A stretch of DNA of 15,342 nt from CAUZFZ01 sp963579025 (GTDB lineage: Bacteria > Planctomycetota > Planctomycetia > Planctomycetales > Planctomycetaceae): assembly GCA_963579025.1 (NCBI GenBank), contig CAUZFZ010000210.1, positions 1-15,342 of the forward strand. Reading direction: 5' to 3'. The translations under genes and the position numbers were made by a program. Each line of letters starts with the position of its first letter. Position 1 is the stretch's first letter. Positions 1 to 7,640 of this stretch are shown one piece after another. The notes under the pieces were generated by a model that searched no databases, was not told the DNA's origin, and was given only the letters and a program-made list of their open reading frames with translations.

Positions 1-281
1 TCAAAGCCAGTCGCACCAGCCCCATCGTCCGAGCAAAACCCTCCTCACTCCGCTCTGAGCCCCAAAATCCCCGAGGAGACAGACCGTCCGGGAATTGCTG
101 CCGAACGCACGAGCTGTCCGGCAATGTGTCGTCCAAGCCGAGTGTTCGGCAATGCATCTACTGCTTTCCCAACTCGAACAGCAAACTCCAAAAGCCGTTC
201 TTCAATATCTGCCCCCTTCCGAGCCGATTCGCTCTGTTCCCTCCTCCTTTCATTTTGCATTTTCCAATCTCCAATACTCAT
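1..281 (-). pseudogene. Four-helix-bundle (23S rRNA IVP-like) protein, frame-disrupted
   Basis: The ORF from an ATG at 281 runs to a stop at 45 (78 codons). Residues 25-60 (ADIEERLLEFAVRV ... ALPNTRLGRHIAGQLVRSA) match the start of the small four-helix-bundle family named after the 23S rRNA intervening-sequence protein. Members usually run to about 115-125 residues and continue with a PNYxEAxxAES...DFxHK segment. Here the similarity stops at RSA and the reading frame ends 18 codons later. Another frame downstream reads SERSEEGFARTMGLVRLAL to the window edge and resembles the missing helix, so a frameshift is likely. The gene starts 24 nt after the DUF1592 stop; such genes are often scattered among planctomycete operons. 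Their function is unknown. A second possible start is Met8. The coding start is clear; calling it a pseudogene is inference. Confidence 0.55.
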
Positions 282-305
282 TAATCATTTCTTCGTACCG
301 GCGAG

Positions 306-2933
306 TTAGCGTTTCCGAATCAAGTCCGACAGCGCCACCGCACGCACGATGTCCTTGACTCGGTATTGGTTCTTCTTCGCTTCTTCTTCAATCGACTTGA
401 GGTCGCCACGGTCATCCACGGTCAGCACACGCCGGAGCGCGTACGTACAAAGGTGTTCGATGAAGGCCCGCGCGACCTTGTCGCGGTCCTCAAGCAGCAG
501 CCGTTTGAACTGGATGGAATCGGTGAATGGACGGCCGTCGGGCATGACGCCCGAGGCATCGACGATCGGATCTTCACCCACGCCCGTTGGAACCCGCTCG
601 CGGGTGCGCCGTTGGCCGATGGCATCGTACTGGTCGAACGCCAGTCCCAGCGGATCGATGTTGCGGTGGCAGGCAGCACAACTCGCGTTCTTAGCGTGTG
701 CTTCAATTCTCTGGCGGATGGTTATCTTGGTGCCCTTTGGTGGAATGGGCTCGATCGGATCCACATTGGCCGGAGGTGACGGCGGAGTCTTGTTAAAGAT
801 CGCTTCACTGACCCACACGCCGCGATGCACCGGACGGTGACGCGTGCCGTCTGAGGTCAACCCGAGCACCGCGCCCATCGTGAGCAGACCGCCGCGATGG
901 TCCTCGGGCTTGAGCGAGACACGCTGAAAGCCGCCCCCTTTCGGTTCGGGCAGTCCGTAGAAATCGCAGAGCCGGGCGTTGGCCATGGTCCAGTCGGAAT
1001 CGAGGAAGCCCTCGATGGGCAGGTTCTTCACAAGCATCTCGCGGAAATACTCGACCGGCTCGGCACGCATGCTCGTTTCGAGCCAGTCGTCGTAGCCGGG
1101 GTAGAGTTTCTTGTCCGGCGGAAACATGCCCACGCGGTGCAGTTGTAGCCACTGCCGCGAGAAGTCGTCGATGAATCGGTTGATCCGGCGGTCCGTCAGC
1201 ATCCGGTCCACTTCCTTCCTCAGCCCATCGCCGTTCAGAACGCCGCCTCTGGCCGCGGCGAAGAGACTGTCATCGGGCATCGAACTCCAGAGGAAATACG
1301 AGAGCCGCGAGGCGAGTTCCGAGTCGGTCAATCGTTCGCGGGCATCGGGATCGCCCTCGACGAGATAGATGAAGTTTCTGGACGTCAGCACGCCCAGCAG
1401 CGCGATACGGTAAGCATCGGTCGCCTTTTCACCCGCCTCGCGTTCGGCGCGGTAGGACTGCAGATAGTCCTCCAGTTCATCCTTCTTCACCGACCGCCGC
1501 CAGACGCGTTCGGCGAAGCGTTGCAAATGCTCCGCAACCACTTCGGGAGTCACGTCATCGGGCGGCAGCACGCCTGCTCGCCGGGACTTTTCCGCCTCTG
1601 TGACCAGCGGCCCTTCCCATTCGATCCAATCGAGGAGCACCGTCGAGAAGATGCCGTTCCCTTTGTCATCGAACATCTGCGGGGCGTTGGGGTTCAGAAG
1701 CACGGTCTCGCTGCTGTGCGTGAAAACATAACCCCTGCTGGCGATCGCATTGCGGAAGGCAGCGCCGCCCCTTCTGTCCACAACATCGGTGGACACCACG
1801 CAGAAATGCAGCCCCGTCGGCGTCTCGAGAAACACTTCGAACTCATAAACCTGCGGTTTGTCTTCCGGTGCCGTGATGTCAAATTCAATGAGGCCATCCA
1901 CGGTCTCCTCACTGGTCTGCTTGCCGATACTCAGGTGGGCCGGCTGGCCGCCGGGCGGGCGGATTCCGCTCGCTTGAAGGCGGAGTTTGTAGAGCCCGCT
2001 GTGCTCCGGCCCCGTCCTTCCAAGCCAGTTGGAGGACAGCGCAGGCTGAACTCGACCGGGGAAAAGGAGGTAACGCAGAGGCCGCTTGATGCCGAACCGG
2101 TCCAGCGCCTCCTGCTGGCTCTTCCCACCGCCGTAACGCAACTCGGCGGCAGTCTTGCGGATCTTGCGAGCTTCGCCGGACGTGGCGGGGAAAGCGCGGT
2201 CGAGCACGATGTCCGCCGCGCGGTAATAGCGATCCACATGCGACGGCGAGAGCGAAAGCTGCGAGCCGATGCGTTCATACCCGTGCCACAACGTGTCCTC
2301 GTTCAGCTCCCCCGGTTTGGCCGGATCGTAGCGCACGCCAAGCAGATCGTAGACCGTGTTCTGATATTCCTTCCGACTGAGCCGATAGTGCGCCACCGCC
2401 GGACGCGCCGCCATCCGCGCCGCTCGACCTTCCTTGAGCAGCGAGTCGAGTTTGGTAACGAAGTCCGCGATCTCGTCCTGAGTCGGCTGCGGTTCATCTT
2501 CCGGGGGCATCTCGCCGCTGTTGACCTTATCGAGCGCCTCTGCCCAGTGGTGCGCGTCCAGTCCCGCCTTGAAATCTCGCGACAGCCGGTCGATCCGAAT
2601 ATCGCCTTTCTCCTTCTGAGGGCCATGACAGCGGACGCAATGCTTCTTCAGAAAGGCTTCAAACGGTTCCGCAGCCGAAACAGACATCGCTCCGGAAAGG
2701 AACGCGAACACGATGAAACACGTAGTGGATTTCGCCAGAAATCCATGAGATCGGGTAGGCTTAGGACAGTTTCCGAGTTCGTCTTCAGTGGTGTCGTGAG
2801 CCGTGACGCGTAAGCGGCCGGGCGCCAGAGGCCTGACGGCCAACGGCTCACTGCAAACGAACTCTGAAGTTTCTCTAGCTCGCGAGTACTGGCGAATTCC
2901 ACCATACAAATATTGGAATGGGCTATCGGACAT
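306..2933 (-). CDS. Secreted planctomycete cytochrome-type protein, DUF1587/DUF1592/DUF1588/DUF1585
   Basis: This is a large secreted protein of the planctomycete/verrucomicrobial PSCyt-DUF1592 family. In order: a hydrophobic export segment (residues 71-88, ending SVSAA), a haem-c motif CVRCH (99-103), DUF1587 (from about 183, YRLSRKEYQNTVYDLLGV), DUF1595/DUF1592 in the middle, DUF1588 (TSDGTRHRPVHRGVWV), a second CxxCH (CAACH, 752-756), and C-terminal DUF1585 (VDASGVMPDGR ... ALRRVLTVDD). CxxCH motifs imply covalent haem and a periplasmic location. The enzymatic role of the family is not established. The ATG at 2933 is the only in-frame ATG before the export segment; the next lies inside it. 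The first roughly 70 residues are unlike the family and are read from a nested palindromic repeat (2721-2907), so the true start may differ or use a rare codon. It lies 116 nt after the DUF1501 gene and is probably in the same operon. Confidence 0.88.
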   Translation of the reverse strand: MSDSPFQYLYGGIRQYSRARETSEFVCSEPLAVRPLAPGRLRVTAHDTTEDELGNCPKPTRSHGFLAKSTTCFIVFAFLSGAMSVSAAEPFEAFLKKHCVRCHGPQKEKGDIRIDRLSRDFKAGLDAHHWAEALDKVNSGEMPPEDEPQPTQDEIADFVTKLDSLLKEGRAARMAARPAVAHYRLSRKEYQNTVYDLLGVRYDPAKPGELNEDTLWHGYERIGSQLSLSPSHVDRYYRAADIVLDRAFPATSGEARKIRKTAAELRYGGGKSQQEALDRFGIKRPLRYLLFPGRVQPALSSNWLGRTGPEHSGLYKLRLQASGIRPPGGQPAHLSIGKQTSEETVDGLIEFDITAPEDKPQVYEFEVFLETPTGLHFCVVSTDVVDRRGGAAFRNAIASRGYVFTHSSETVLLNPNAPQMFDDKGNGIFSTVLLDWIEWEGPLVTEAEKSRRAGVLPPDDVTPEVVAEHLQRFAERVWRRSVKKDELEDYLQSYRAEREAGEKATDAYRIALLGVLTSRNFIYLVEGDPDARERLTDSELASRLSYFLWSSMPDDSLFAAARGGVLNGDGLRKEVDRMLTDRRINRFIDDFSRQWLQLHRVGMFPPDKKLYPGYDDWLETSMRAEPVEYFREMLVKNLPIEGFLDSDWTMANARLCDFYGLPEPKGGGFQRVSLKPEDHRGGLLTMGAVLGLTSDGTRHRPVHRGVWVSEAIFNKTPPSPPANVDPIEPIPPKGTKITIRQRIEAHAKNASCAACHRNIDPLGLAFDQYDAIGQRRTRERVPTGVGEDPIVDASGVMPDGRPFTDSIQFKRLLLEDRDKVARAFIEHLCTYALRRVLTVDDRGDLKSIEEEAKKNQYRVKDIVRAVALSDLIRKR
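2721..2907. repeat. Nested palindromic repeat forming the N-terminal codons of the DUF1592 gene
   Basis: The outer arms are CGTAGTGGATTTCGCCAGAA (2721-2740) and a matching inverted copy with the core CTGGCGAATTCCAC (2889-2902). Inside them are further inverted pairs: GAGTTCGT (2775-2782) with ACGAACTC (2857-2864), and GTGAGCCGT (2796-2804) with ACGGCTCAC (2843-2851). The outer arm is the same sequence, with one difference over 20 nt, as the left arm of the hairpin at 4468-4522 in the DUF1501 gene, so the two belong to one repeat family. The whole unit is open in the DUF1592 reading frame and supplies about residues 9-71 of the predicted protein, ahead of the hydrophobic export segment. Confidence 0.75.
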
Positions 2934-3049
2934 AGATTATCTCACTGGTATTCAGAAGCGGGTGTAACTTTCTGTGCTGTTGTTTCCGCCCAAACTCATT
3001 GTAACGGTCATGACTACAGCGATGTCGATGTGGTGCCTGTCGAGCAGTC

Positions 3050-4564
3050 TCATGCCAGCAACTCGTCAATGACATGCCCATGCACATCGGTGAGACGTCT
3101 CTCTATGCCGTTGTGATAGAACGTCAGTCGCGTGTGATCGACGCCCAGCAGGTGCAGAGCCGTTGCGTGCAGGTCGTAACTGTAGGTGGGATTCTCGACG
3201 GCTTTGAAACCGAGTTCATCGGTTGCCCCGTAACCGACTCCGCCTTTGATTCCGCCGCCGGCAAGCCAGGCCGTGAAAGCCCCGGCATTGTGGTCTCGTC
3301 CTTTTCCTGCTCCACCCTGAGCGGCTGGCTGACGACCAAACTCTGTCGTGCAGATGACCAGCGTGTCGTCGAGCATACCCTGTTGCTTCAGGTCTTTGAG
3401 CAGTGCCGATGCGCCGGCATCAAGCACGGCTCCCCAATAACCGTGGTCGCGAGTCAAATCTTCATGGCTGTCCCAGTTCGGGCGAATTTTTCTTGCCGTC
3501 GTGTTTTCGGCTCCACAGTAAATCTGCACGAAACGGACGCCGCGCTGCGCAAGGCGCCTTGCCAGTAGACACTGTCGCCCGAACGGGCCGATTTCGGTGT
3601 GGTCGATGTTATAGAGTTGTTTTGTCGCGGTGGTCTCTTTACTCAGGTCGGTCACTTCGGGAGCGCTGAGTTGCAGGCGGGCCGCCATTTCATATGCCTT
3701 GATGCGGGCGTCGAGTTCACTGTTGCCACTGCGAGTTTCCCGATGCAGGCGGTTAAGTTTCTGTAGAAAGTCCAATCCCGCTTGATCCGCCTCCGGCGAG
3801 ACTTCCGAAACATCACCCGGTGGAAACAGGTCAGCGATTGGCTGTTTCGGATTCGTTGTGTCGAGCGTCGTGGCCTGATGCTCAGCGGGCAGGAAGCCGG
3901 CTCCCCAGTTGATGATGCCACCCGGCGGCAGGCCGCGAGGGTCAGGCAGTACGACGAACGCCGGCAGGTCATCAGCCTCGCTGCCGAGCCCATACGTCAC
4001 CCACGATCCCATGCTCGGGAAACCGGGTAATGTGAATCCGGTATTCATCATGAAGCACGCCGGGCCATGCAACGCGGTCTTGCTGTGCATCGAGTAAATG
4101 AACGCCATATCGTCGATGCACGTCGCGAGCTTTGGAAACAGGTCGCTTATCCAAAGTCCAGACTGACCGTGCTGACGAAACTTCCAGTGACTGCCGTGGC
4201 AGTTGCCGGGCTTCGAAGCGAAGAACTGCAGCTTGCCATCGGGATCAAACGGCATTCCATTCCGCTTCTCGAGTTCCGGCTTGTAATCGTAGGTGTCAAC
4301 CTGACTCATTCCTCCGGGACAAAAGATCTGGATAACGCGTTTCGCTTTCGGAGCATGATGCGACTGCGCATGGCTTTCGCCGCTCAACATCGCTGACAAT
4401 GCGAGTCCGCCAAGTCCACCGCCAGCAGCCCGTAGAAACTCACGCCGGGAGAGGTTCGCGCTGGTGGCGTAGTGGAGTTCGCCAGAACTCCGTCTCTGGG
4501 AATTCTGGCGAATTCCACTACGGAAAACGTGACCGTTAGCGGTCGAGCGACTTTCAATCGACAT
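3050..4564 (-). CDS. DUF1501 family Tat-exported protein
   Basis: A 504-residue DUF1501 protein, a family with an alkaline-phosphatase/sulfatase-like fold that is commonly paired with DUF1549/DUF1553 proteins in planctomycetes. Its substrate is unknown. Visible marks are a twin-arginine signal (SRREFLRAAGGGLGGLALS, residues 39-57), the family signature CPGGMSQVDTYDYKPEL (82-98), an ICTTEFGR...GRDHN segment typical of the metal-site region, and the C-terminal signature LTFYHNGIERRLTDVHG. I chose the ATG at 4564, which overlaps the stop of the preceding gene by 11 nt and suggests translational coupling; an ATG at 4684 would lie deep inside that gene. The 38 residues before the Tat motif are unusually long and include about 20 residues read from a palindromic hairpin (4468-4522). 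No other in-frame ATG lies upstream of the Tat motif. Confidence 0.9.
   Translation of the reverse strand: MSIESRSTANGHVFRSGIRQNSQRRSSGELHYATSANLSRREFLRAAGGGLGGLALSAMLSGESHAQSHHAPKAKRVIQIFCPGGMSQVDTYDYKPELEKRNGMPFDPDGKLQFFASKPGNCHGSHWKFRQHGQSGLWISDLFPKLATCIDDMAFIYSMHSKTALHGPACFMMNTGFTLPGFPSMGSWVTYGLGSEADDLPAFVVLPDPRGLPPGGIINWGAGFLPAEHQATTLDTTNPKQPIADLFPPGDVSEVSPEADQAGLDFLQKLNRLHRETRSGNSELDARIKAYEMAARLQLSAPEVTDLSKETTATKQLYNIDHTEIGPFGRQCLLARRLAQRGVRFVQIYCGAENTTARKIRPNWDSHEDLTRDHGYWGAVLDAGASALLKDLKQQGMLDDTLVICTTEFGRQPAAQGGAGKGRDHNAGAFTAWLAGGGIKGGVGYGATDELGFKAVENPTYSYDLHATALHLLGVDHTRLTFYHNGIERRLTDVHGHVIDELLA
4468..4522. repeat. 55-bp hairpin element inside the DUF1501 gene
   Basis: Two 23-bp arms (4468-4490, beginning CGTAGTGGAGTTCGCC, and 4500-4522, ending GGCGAATTCCACTACG) are inverted copies with two mismatches, around a 9-nt loop. 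Both differences are transitions. The element lies between the start codon and the Tat signal and is read through as FRSGIRQNSQRRSSGELHY. Its arm recurs at 2721-2740 and, partly, at 2886-2907. Confidence 0.9.
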
Positions 4565-7500
4565 AGACAAACTCGTTGGAATTGAAGAGTGATCGGCACA
4601 GGGAAAACAGTCCCTGCTTTTCCACGAAGTCCGTTGTGATGCGGAGTTCCTGTGGAGACGGCTGTCGCCCGAACGCCAATGCAAAGGCTCGTCGGACTTG
4701 AGCGTTCACGCTGCTTCCGGCTTCCTTTTCGAGTCGTTCGGCGAAGTAACGAGCCTGCCGGAGCATGAAGTCGTTGTTGTAAAGTGCGAGCGATTGCAAC
4801 GGCGTCGTGGTTGTGAGCCGCGTCGGTGTGAAGTTGGCGGGGTCTGCACAATCGAACGTTGTGAGAAAGCGGTTGGGCGTCGTGCGGACGATGTAGCGAT
4901 AAATGCTGCGGCACCAGAGCGCCGGCTCGTCGGCAGTGACGTAGGTGTAGATTGGGGCGTAGGCATCCTGATACTTAAAGTCTTGGAAACCGGGCCCGCC
5001 GCGTTTGGGATTCAGCTTACCGCTGACAAACAACACGGAATCGCGAATCGCCTCGGCTTCGATTCGCCGTGGGTTCTGTCGCCAAAGCAGGCGGTTATCG
5101 GAGTCGAGTTCAGTAGGATGGGGATCCAGACCCGTTCGTTCTGATTCGGTGGCATTGTCTGGACGGGTCTGGAGACCCATCCTGGCACTCTGCCTGTAAG
5201 TCACGCTCGTCACGATCAAGCGATGAATGGCCTTGAGCGACCAGTTTTGCTTCGCCAGTTCTTCGGCGAGCCAGTCCAGCAATTCTGAATGCGAAGGCCG
5301 ACCGCCGCCGTATCCGAAATCGCTGGGCGTATCGACCAGCCCCGTACCAAAGTGCCATTGCCATAAACGATTGACGATGACTCGACGGACGAGCGGGTTC
5401 TTCGGATGCGTGATCCATCCGGCCAACGCTGCTCGCCGTTCGCCTTCACTGGTCTCGACCGTTCCCAACCCGGAATCGAGCATCGCCAACGACGAGAAAG
5501 CTGCGGGAGTCAGCGCGTCACCACTCGGAGATTCTGGATTGCCGCGCGTCAGCAGCCGCACTTCCGGAACGGTCTTCTCTGCGACGACTCCATAGAAACG
5601 TGGCGGTGGGCCGAGCTTCTCAAGATCTTTCTCGATCTGCTCGCGCTGAGCTTTGATTGTCGCGAGTCGTTTGCGTGCTTCGTCCGTCAGCGTTGGCGGC
5701 GCAGACAGTTTCACCTGCGGATCGCCGAAGCCAATCTGATCCATGCTGAATCCGTTGTCGCCATCCGTCGAAACCAGCGTGAGAAAGCGAGCCGACGCGG
5801 GCAGTTCGACGTCGATCGGTTGCAAGCCATCTGCCCGCCGCAGCTTTCGGAATTCGGCGACTTTGAGACCATCCACGAATACCCATGCGTCGGCAAAGTT
5901 GTTTCCCACCGCGCCGAAGTAGCCGAGTTTGGCCGTGAAACGCAGCGTAGCCTGACTCTCCGAGTCGGGGCTTCTTTCGTTACTCGACTCAGAGAGTCGA
6001 GCTACTTTCCGCATCGCTGCTACATCAAAGGTGATTCCGGCATTCGCATGCAATCCCAGCAGGTTGTGGCCTTCCTTTGTGAAGTCAATTCCGTCCAGCT
6101 CTGGAGAATGCTGACTGGCAACCGGGCCGTTACGAATCATGTCCCACGCGTTGCCTGATGTCTTCGGCAGACCAGTGATTGTGACACCGGTGGAGCTCAC
6201 CGGAATCTCTGCCTTGCCGTTGTGTCCGTCGGGAATGAACACGCCATCGACGAACTCGAATACTGACGGTGAAAACCGGTTCGTCACCACGTTTCCGAGC
6301 TGGCCGAAGTTTCGGGTTTGCACCTTGGCGTTGCGCGGGTCGATGGCATTGCGATACGTGCCGGTGCCAAGTCCATTTCCGCCGCCGACGATGCCCGCGA
6401 GATTCAGTCCCTCGCCTTCAAGCCGCCCTTTCTCAAAATCGAGTTTGTTATGTCGAGCGATCAGTTCCTGTTTCGTTGTCTCGTACTGTTTGAGGGCCGC
6501 GTCGCTGACGACTCGATCACTACGTTTGACTCCCGCGAAAACGGCTTGCAACTGGTAATACTCTCGCTGCGAAATTGGATCGAGTTTGTGATCGTGGCAC
6601 CTCGCGCAGTTGATGGTCATCGCCATGGTGGCCGTCATGACCTGCGTCGCCATGTCGTCCAGATCGAGTGACCTTGCCGATCGTCGCAGGACAGGGCTGC
6701 GAGTTTCGACCTGCCCGACAAAGTCCCACGGACCGGCCGCGAGAAAGCCGGTCGCAATCACAGCCTGTTCGTCATCGGGCCAGAGTACATCGCCAGCGAT
6801 CTGTTCCTGCAGGAAACGGTCGTACGGTTTGTTTTCATTCAAAGCGCGAATCACATAATCGCGATACCGCCAGGCGTTGTCTCGCCGTTTGTCGCGTTCA
6901 AAACCGTGCGTGTCCGCGTAGTGAGCGATATCCAGCCAGTGTCGCGCAAAGCGTTCGCCGTAATGCGGAGATTCCAACAGCCGATCGACAAGATTCTCAT
7001 AAGCCTTCGGATCCGTGTCTTCAGCAAACGCTTTGACTGCTTCCGGCGTCGGAGGCAGTCCATGCAGATCAAACGACAAGCGTCGAATGAGCGTCCGGCG
7101 ATCAGCCCGCGGGTTCATCGTCAGGTCATGCTTCCGAAGATTTGCACGAATGAAGTCGTCGATGGTTGTAGCCTGACTCTCCGAGTCGGGGCTCTTGGAA
7201 CTCGACTCAGAGAGTCGAGCTACCTTGAGCGGCTGATACGCCCACCACGACGCGTCCGCTTTCGACTTCTCTTTAACAACAACGTCATCGGGCCATTTCG
7301 CTCCCTCAGCGACCCACCGTTCAAGCAATGCCACTTCACTTTCCGCCAGTGGGTTCGCATCTTTCGGCATCGCCGGTGGTTCACCGTGGGTCTCGGTGAC
7401 AAGCTCGATCAGGTAACTACCGTCGGCATCTCCCGCAGTCACGTACTCGTTGGTATTGAGATCTGCGATCGTCGCCAAAGAGATGTCGCCTTTCTTATTT

Positions 7501-7640
7501 TCCGGCGAATGGCAGCGTACGCAATGCTCTGCAAATATCGGCGCAATCTGCTTTGCAAAATCAATACGCGTCTCTTCAGCCCGAGCCGACGAGCAGATCG
7601 ACAGAAGAACGAGAGCGAACTTCATTCGATGCGTCGTCAT
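4554..7640 (-). CDS. Secreted PSCyt1/DUF1549/DUF1553 protein
   Basis: A 1028-residue secreted protein with the domain order PSCyt1 - DUF1549 (PSCyt2) - linker/carbohydrate-binding-like region - DUF1553 (PSD1), a hallmark family of planctomycetes. A signal peptide ends near SSARA (16-20). The first haem motif is CVRCH (40-44), and GEPPAMPKDANPL and ERWVAEGAKWPDD fit the cytochrome-like PSCyt1. DUF1549 runs about 158-375 with a second CxxCH (CARCH, 345-349). Residues 450-640 hold a putative glycan-binding-like region, followed by a short coiled coil (about 650-677). DUF1553 begins at RRAALAGWITHPKNPLVRR (735-753) and reaches the C-terminus. Role and substrate are not established. The ATG at 7640 overlaps the regulator's TGA as ATGA; Met6 is an alternative. 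Three in-frame palindromes encode residues 140-158, 546-565 and about 820-842. Confidence 0.92.
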   Translation of the reverse strand: MTTHRMKFALVLLSICSSARAEETRIDFAKQIAPIFAEHCVRCHSPENKKGDISLATIADLNTNEYVTAGDADGSYLIELVTETHGEPPAMPKDANPLAESEVALLERWVAEGAKWPDDVVVKEKSKADASWWAYQPLKVARLSESSSKSPDSESQATTIDDFIRANLRKHDLTMNPRADRRTLIRRLSFDLHGLPPTPEAVKAFAEDTDPKAYENLVDRLLESPHYGERFARHWLDIAHYADTHGFERDKRRDNAWRYRDYVIRALNENKPYDRFLQEQIAGDVLWPDDEQAVIATGFLAAGPWDFVGQVETRSPVLRRSARSLDLDDMATQVMTATMAMTINCARCHDHKLDPISQREYYQLQAVFAGVKRSDRVVSDAALKQYETTKQELIARHNKLDFEKGRLEGEGLNLAGIVGGGNGLGTGTYRNAIDPRNAKVQTRNFGQLGNVVTNRFSPSVFEFVDGVFIPDGHNGKAEIPVSSTGVTITGLPKTSGNAWDMIRNGPVASQHSPELDGIDFTKEGHNLLGLHANAGITFDVAAMRKVARLSESSNERSPDSESQATLRFTAKLGYFGAVGNNFADAWVFVDGLKVAEFRKLRRADGLQPIDVELPASARFLTLVSTDGDNGFSMDQIGFGDPQVKLSAPPTLTDEARKRLATIKAQREQIEKDLEKLGPPPRFYGVVAEKTVPEVRLLTRGNPESPSGDALTPAAFSSLAMLDSGLGTVETSEGERRAALAGWITHPKNPLVRRVIVNRLWQWHFGTGLVDTPSDFGYGGGRPSHSELLDWLAEELAKQNWSLKAIHRLIVTSVTYRQSARMGLQTRPDNATESERTGLDPHPTELDSDNRLLWRQNPRRIEAEAIRDSVLFVSGKLNPKRGGPGFQDFKYQDAYAPIYTYVTADEPALWCRSIYRYIVRTTPNRFLTTFDCADPANFTPTRLTTTTPLQSLALYNNDFMLRQARYFAERLEKEAGSSVNAQVRRAFALAFGRQPSPQELRITTDFVEKQGLFSLCRSLFNSNEFVYVD
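5115..5183. repeat. 69-bp palindromic element in the DUF1553 region, in frame
   Basis: Two 21-bp arms (5115-5135, beginning AGGATGGGGATCC, and 5163-5183, ending GAGACCCATCCT) are inverted copies with two adjacent mismatches, around a 27-nt loop. Its length is 23 codons. It is translated as GLQTRPDNATESERTGLDPH plus flanking residues, between VTYRQSAR and DNRLLWRQNPRR. In DUF1553 proteins these two blocks are normally joined by only a few residues. Confidence 0.9.
5947..6005. repeat. 59-bp palindromic element, copy 2, in the linker region, in frame
   Basis: Arms GTAGCCTGACTCTCCGAGTC... (5947-5967) and ...ACTCAGAGAGTCGAGCTAC (5985-6005) are inverted copies of 21 bp with three mismatches. The arms are identical to those at 7168-7223; only the loop differs, by exactly three nucleotides in length. 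It is translated as VARLSESSNERSPDSESQ (residues 546-563). Confidence 0.93.
7168..7223. repeat. 56-bp palindromic element, copy 1, between PSCyt1 and DUF1549, in frame
   Basis: Same arms as 5947-6005, with a loop one codon shorter. It is translated as VARLSESSSKSPDSESQ (residues 140-156) exactly at the boundary between the cytochrome-like domain (ending YQPLK) and DUF1549 (starting TIDDFIRANL). Confidence 0.93.

Noticed and set aside
142..155. GTGTTCGGCAATGC shared with 14017-14030
   Set aside because: A single 14-nt match in codons of the four-helix gene and in the rep upstream spacer; it could be a relic of the same gene family but the flanks do not align well enough to support that.
1521..2813. 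Long 430-codon open frame on the plus strand
   Set aside because: It is antisense to the DUF1592 gene, has a composition explained by that gene's codons, and shows no recognisable domain.
5406..6158. 250-codon plus-strand frame
   Set aside because: Antisense to the DUF1549/DUF1553 gene, interrupted by the palindromic element, no recognisable domain.
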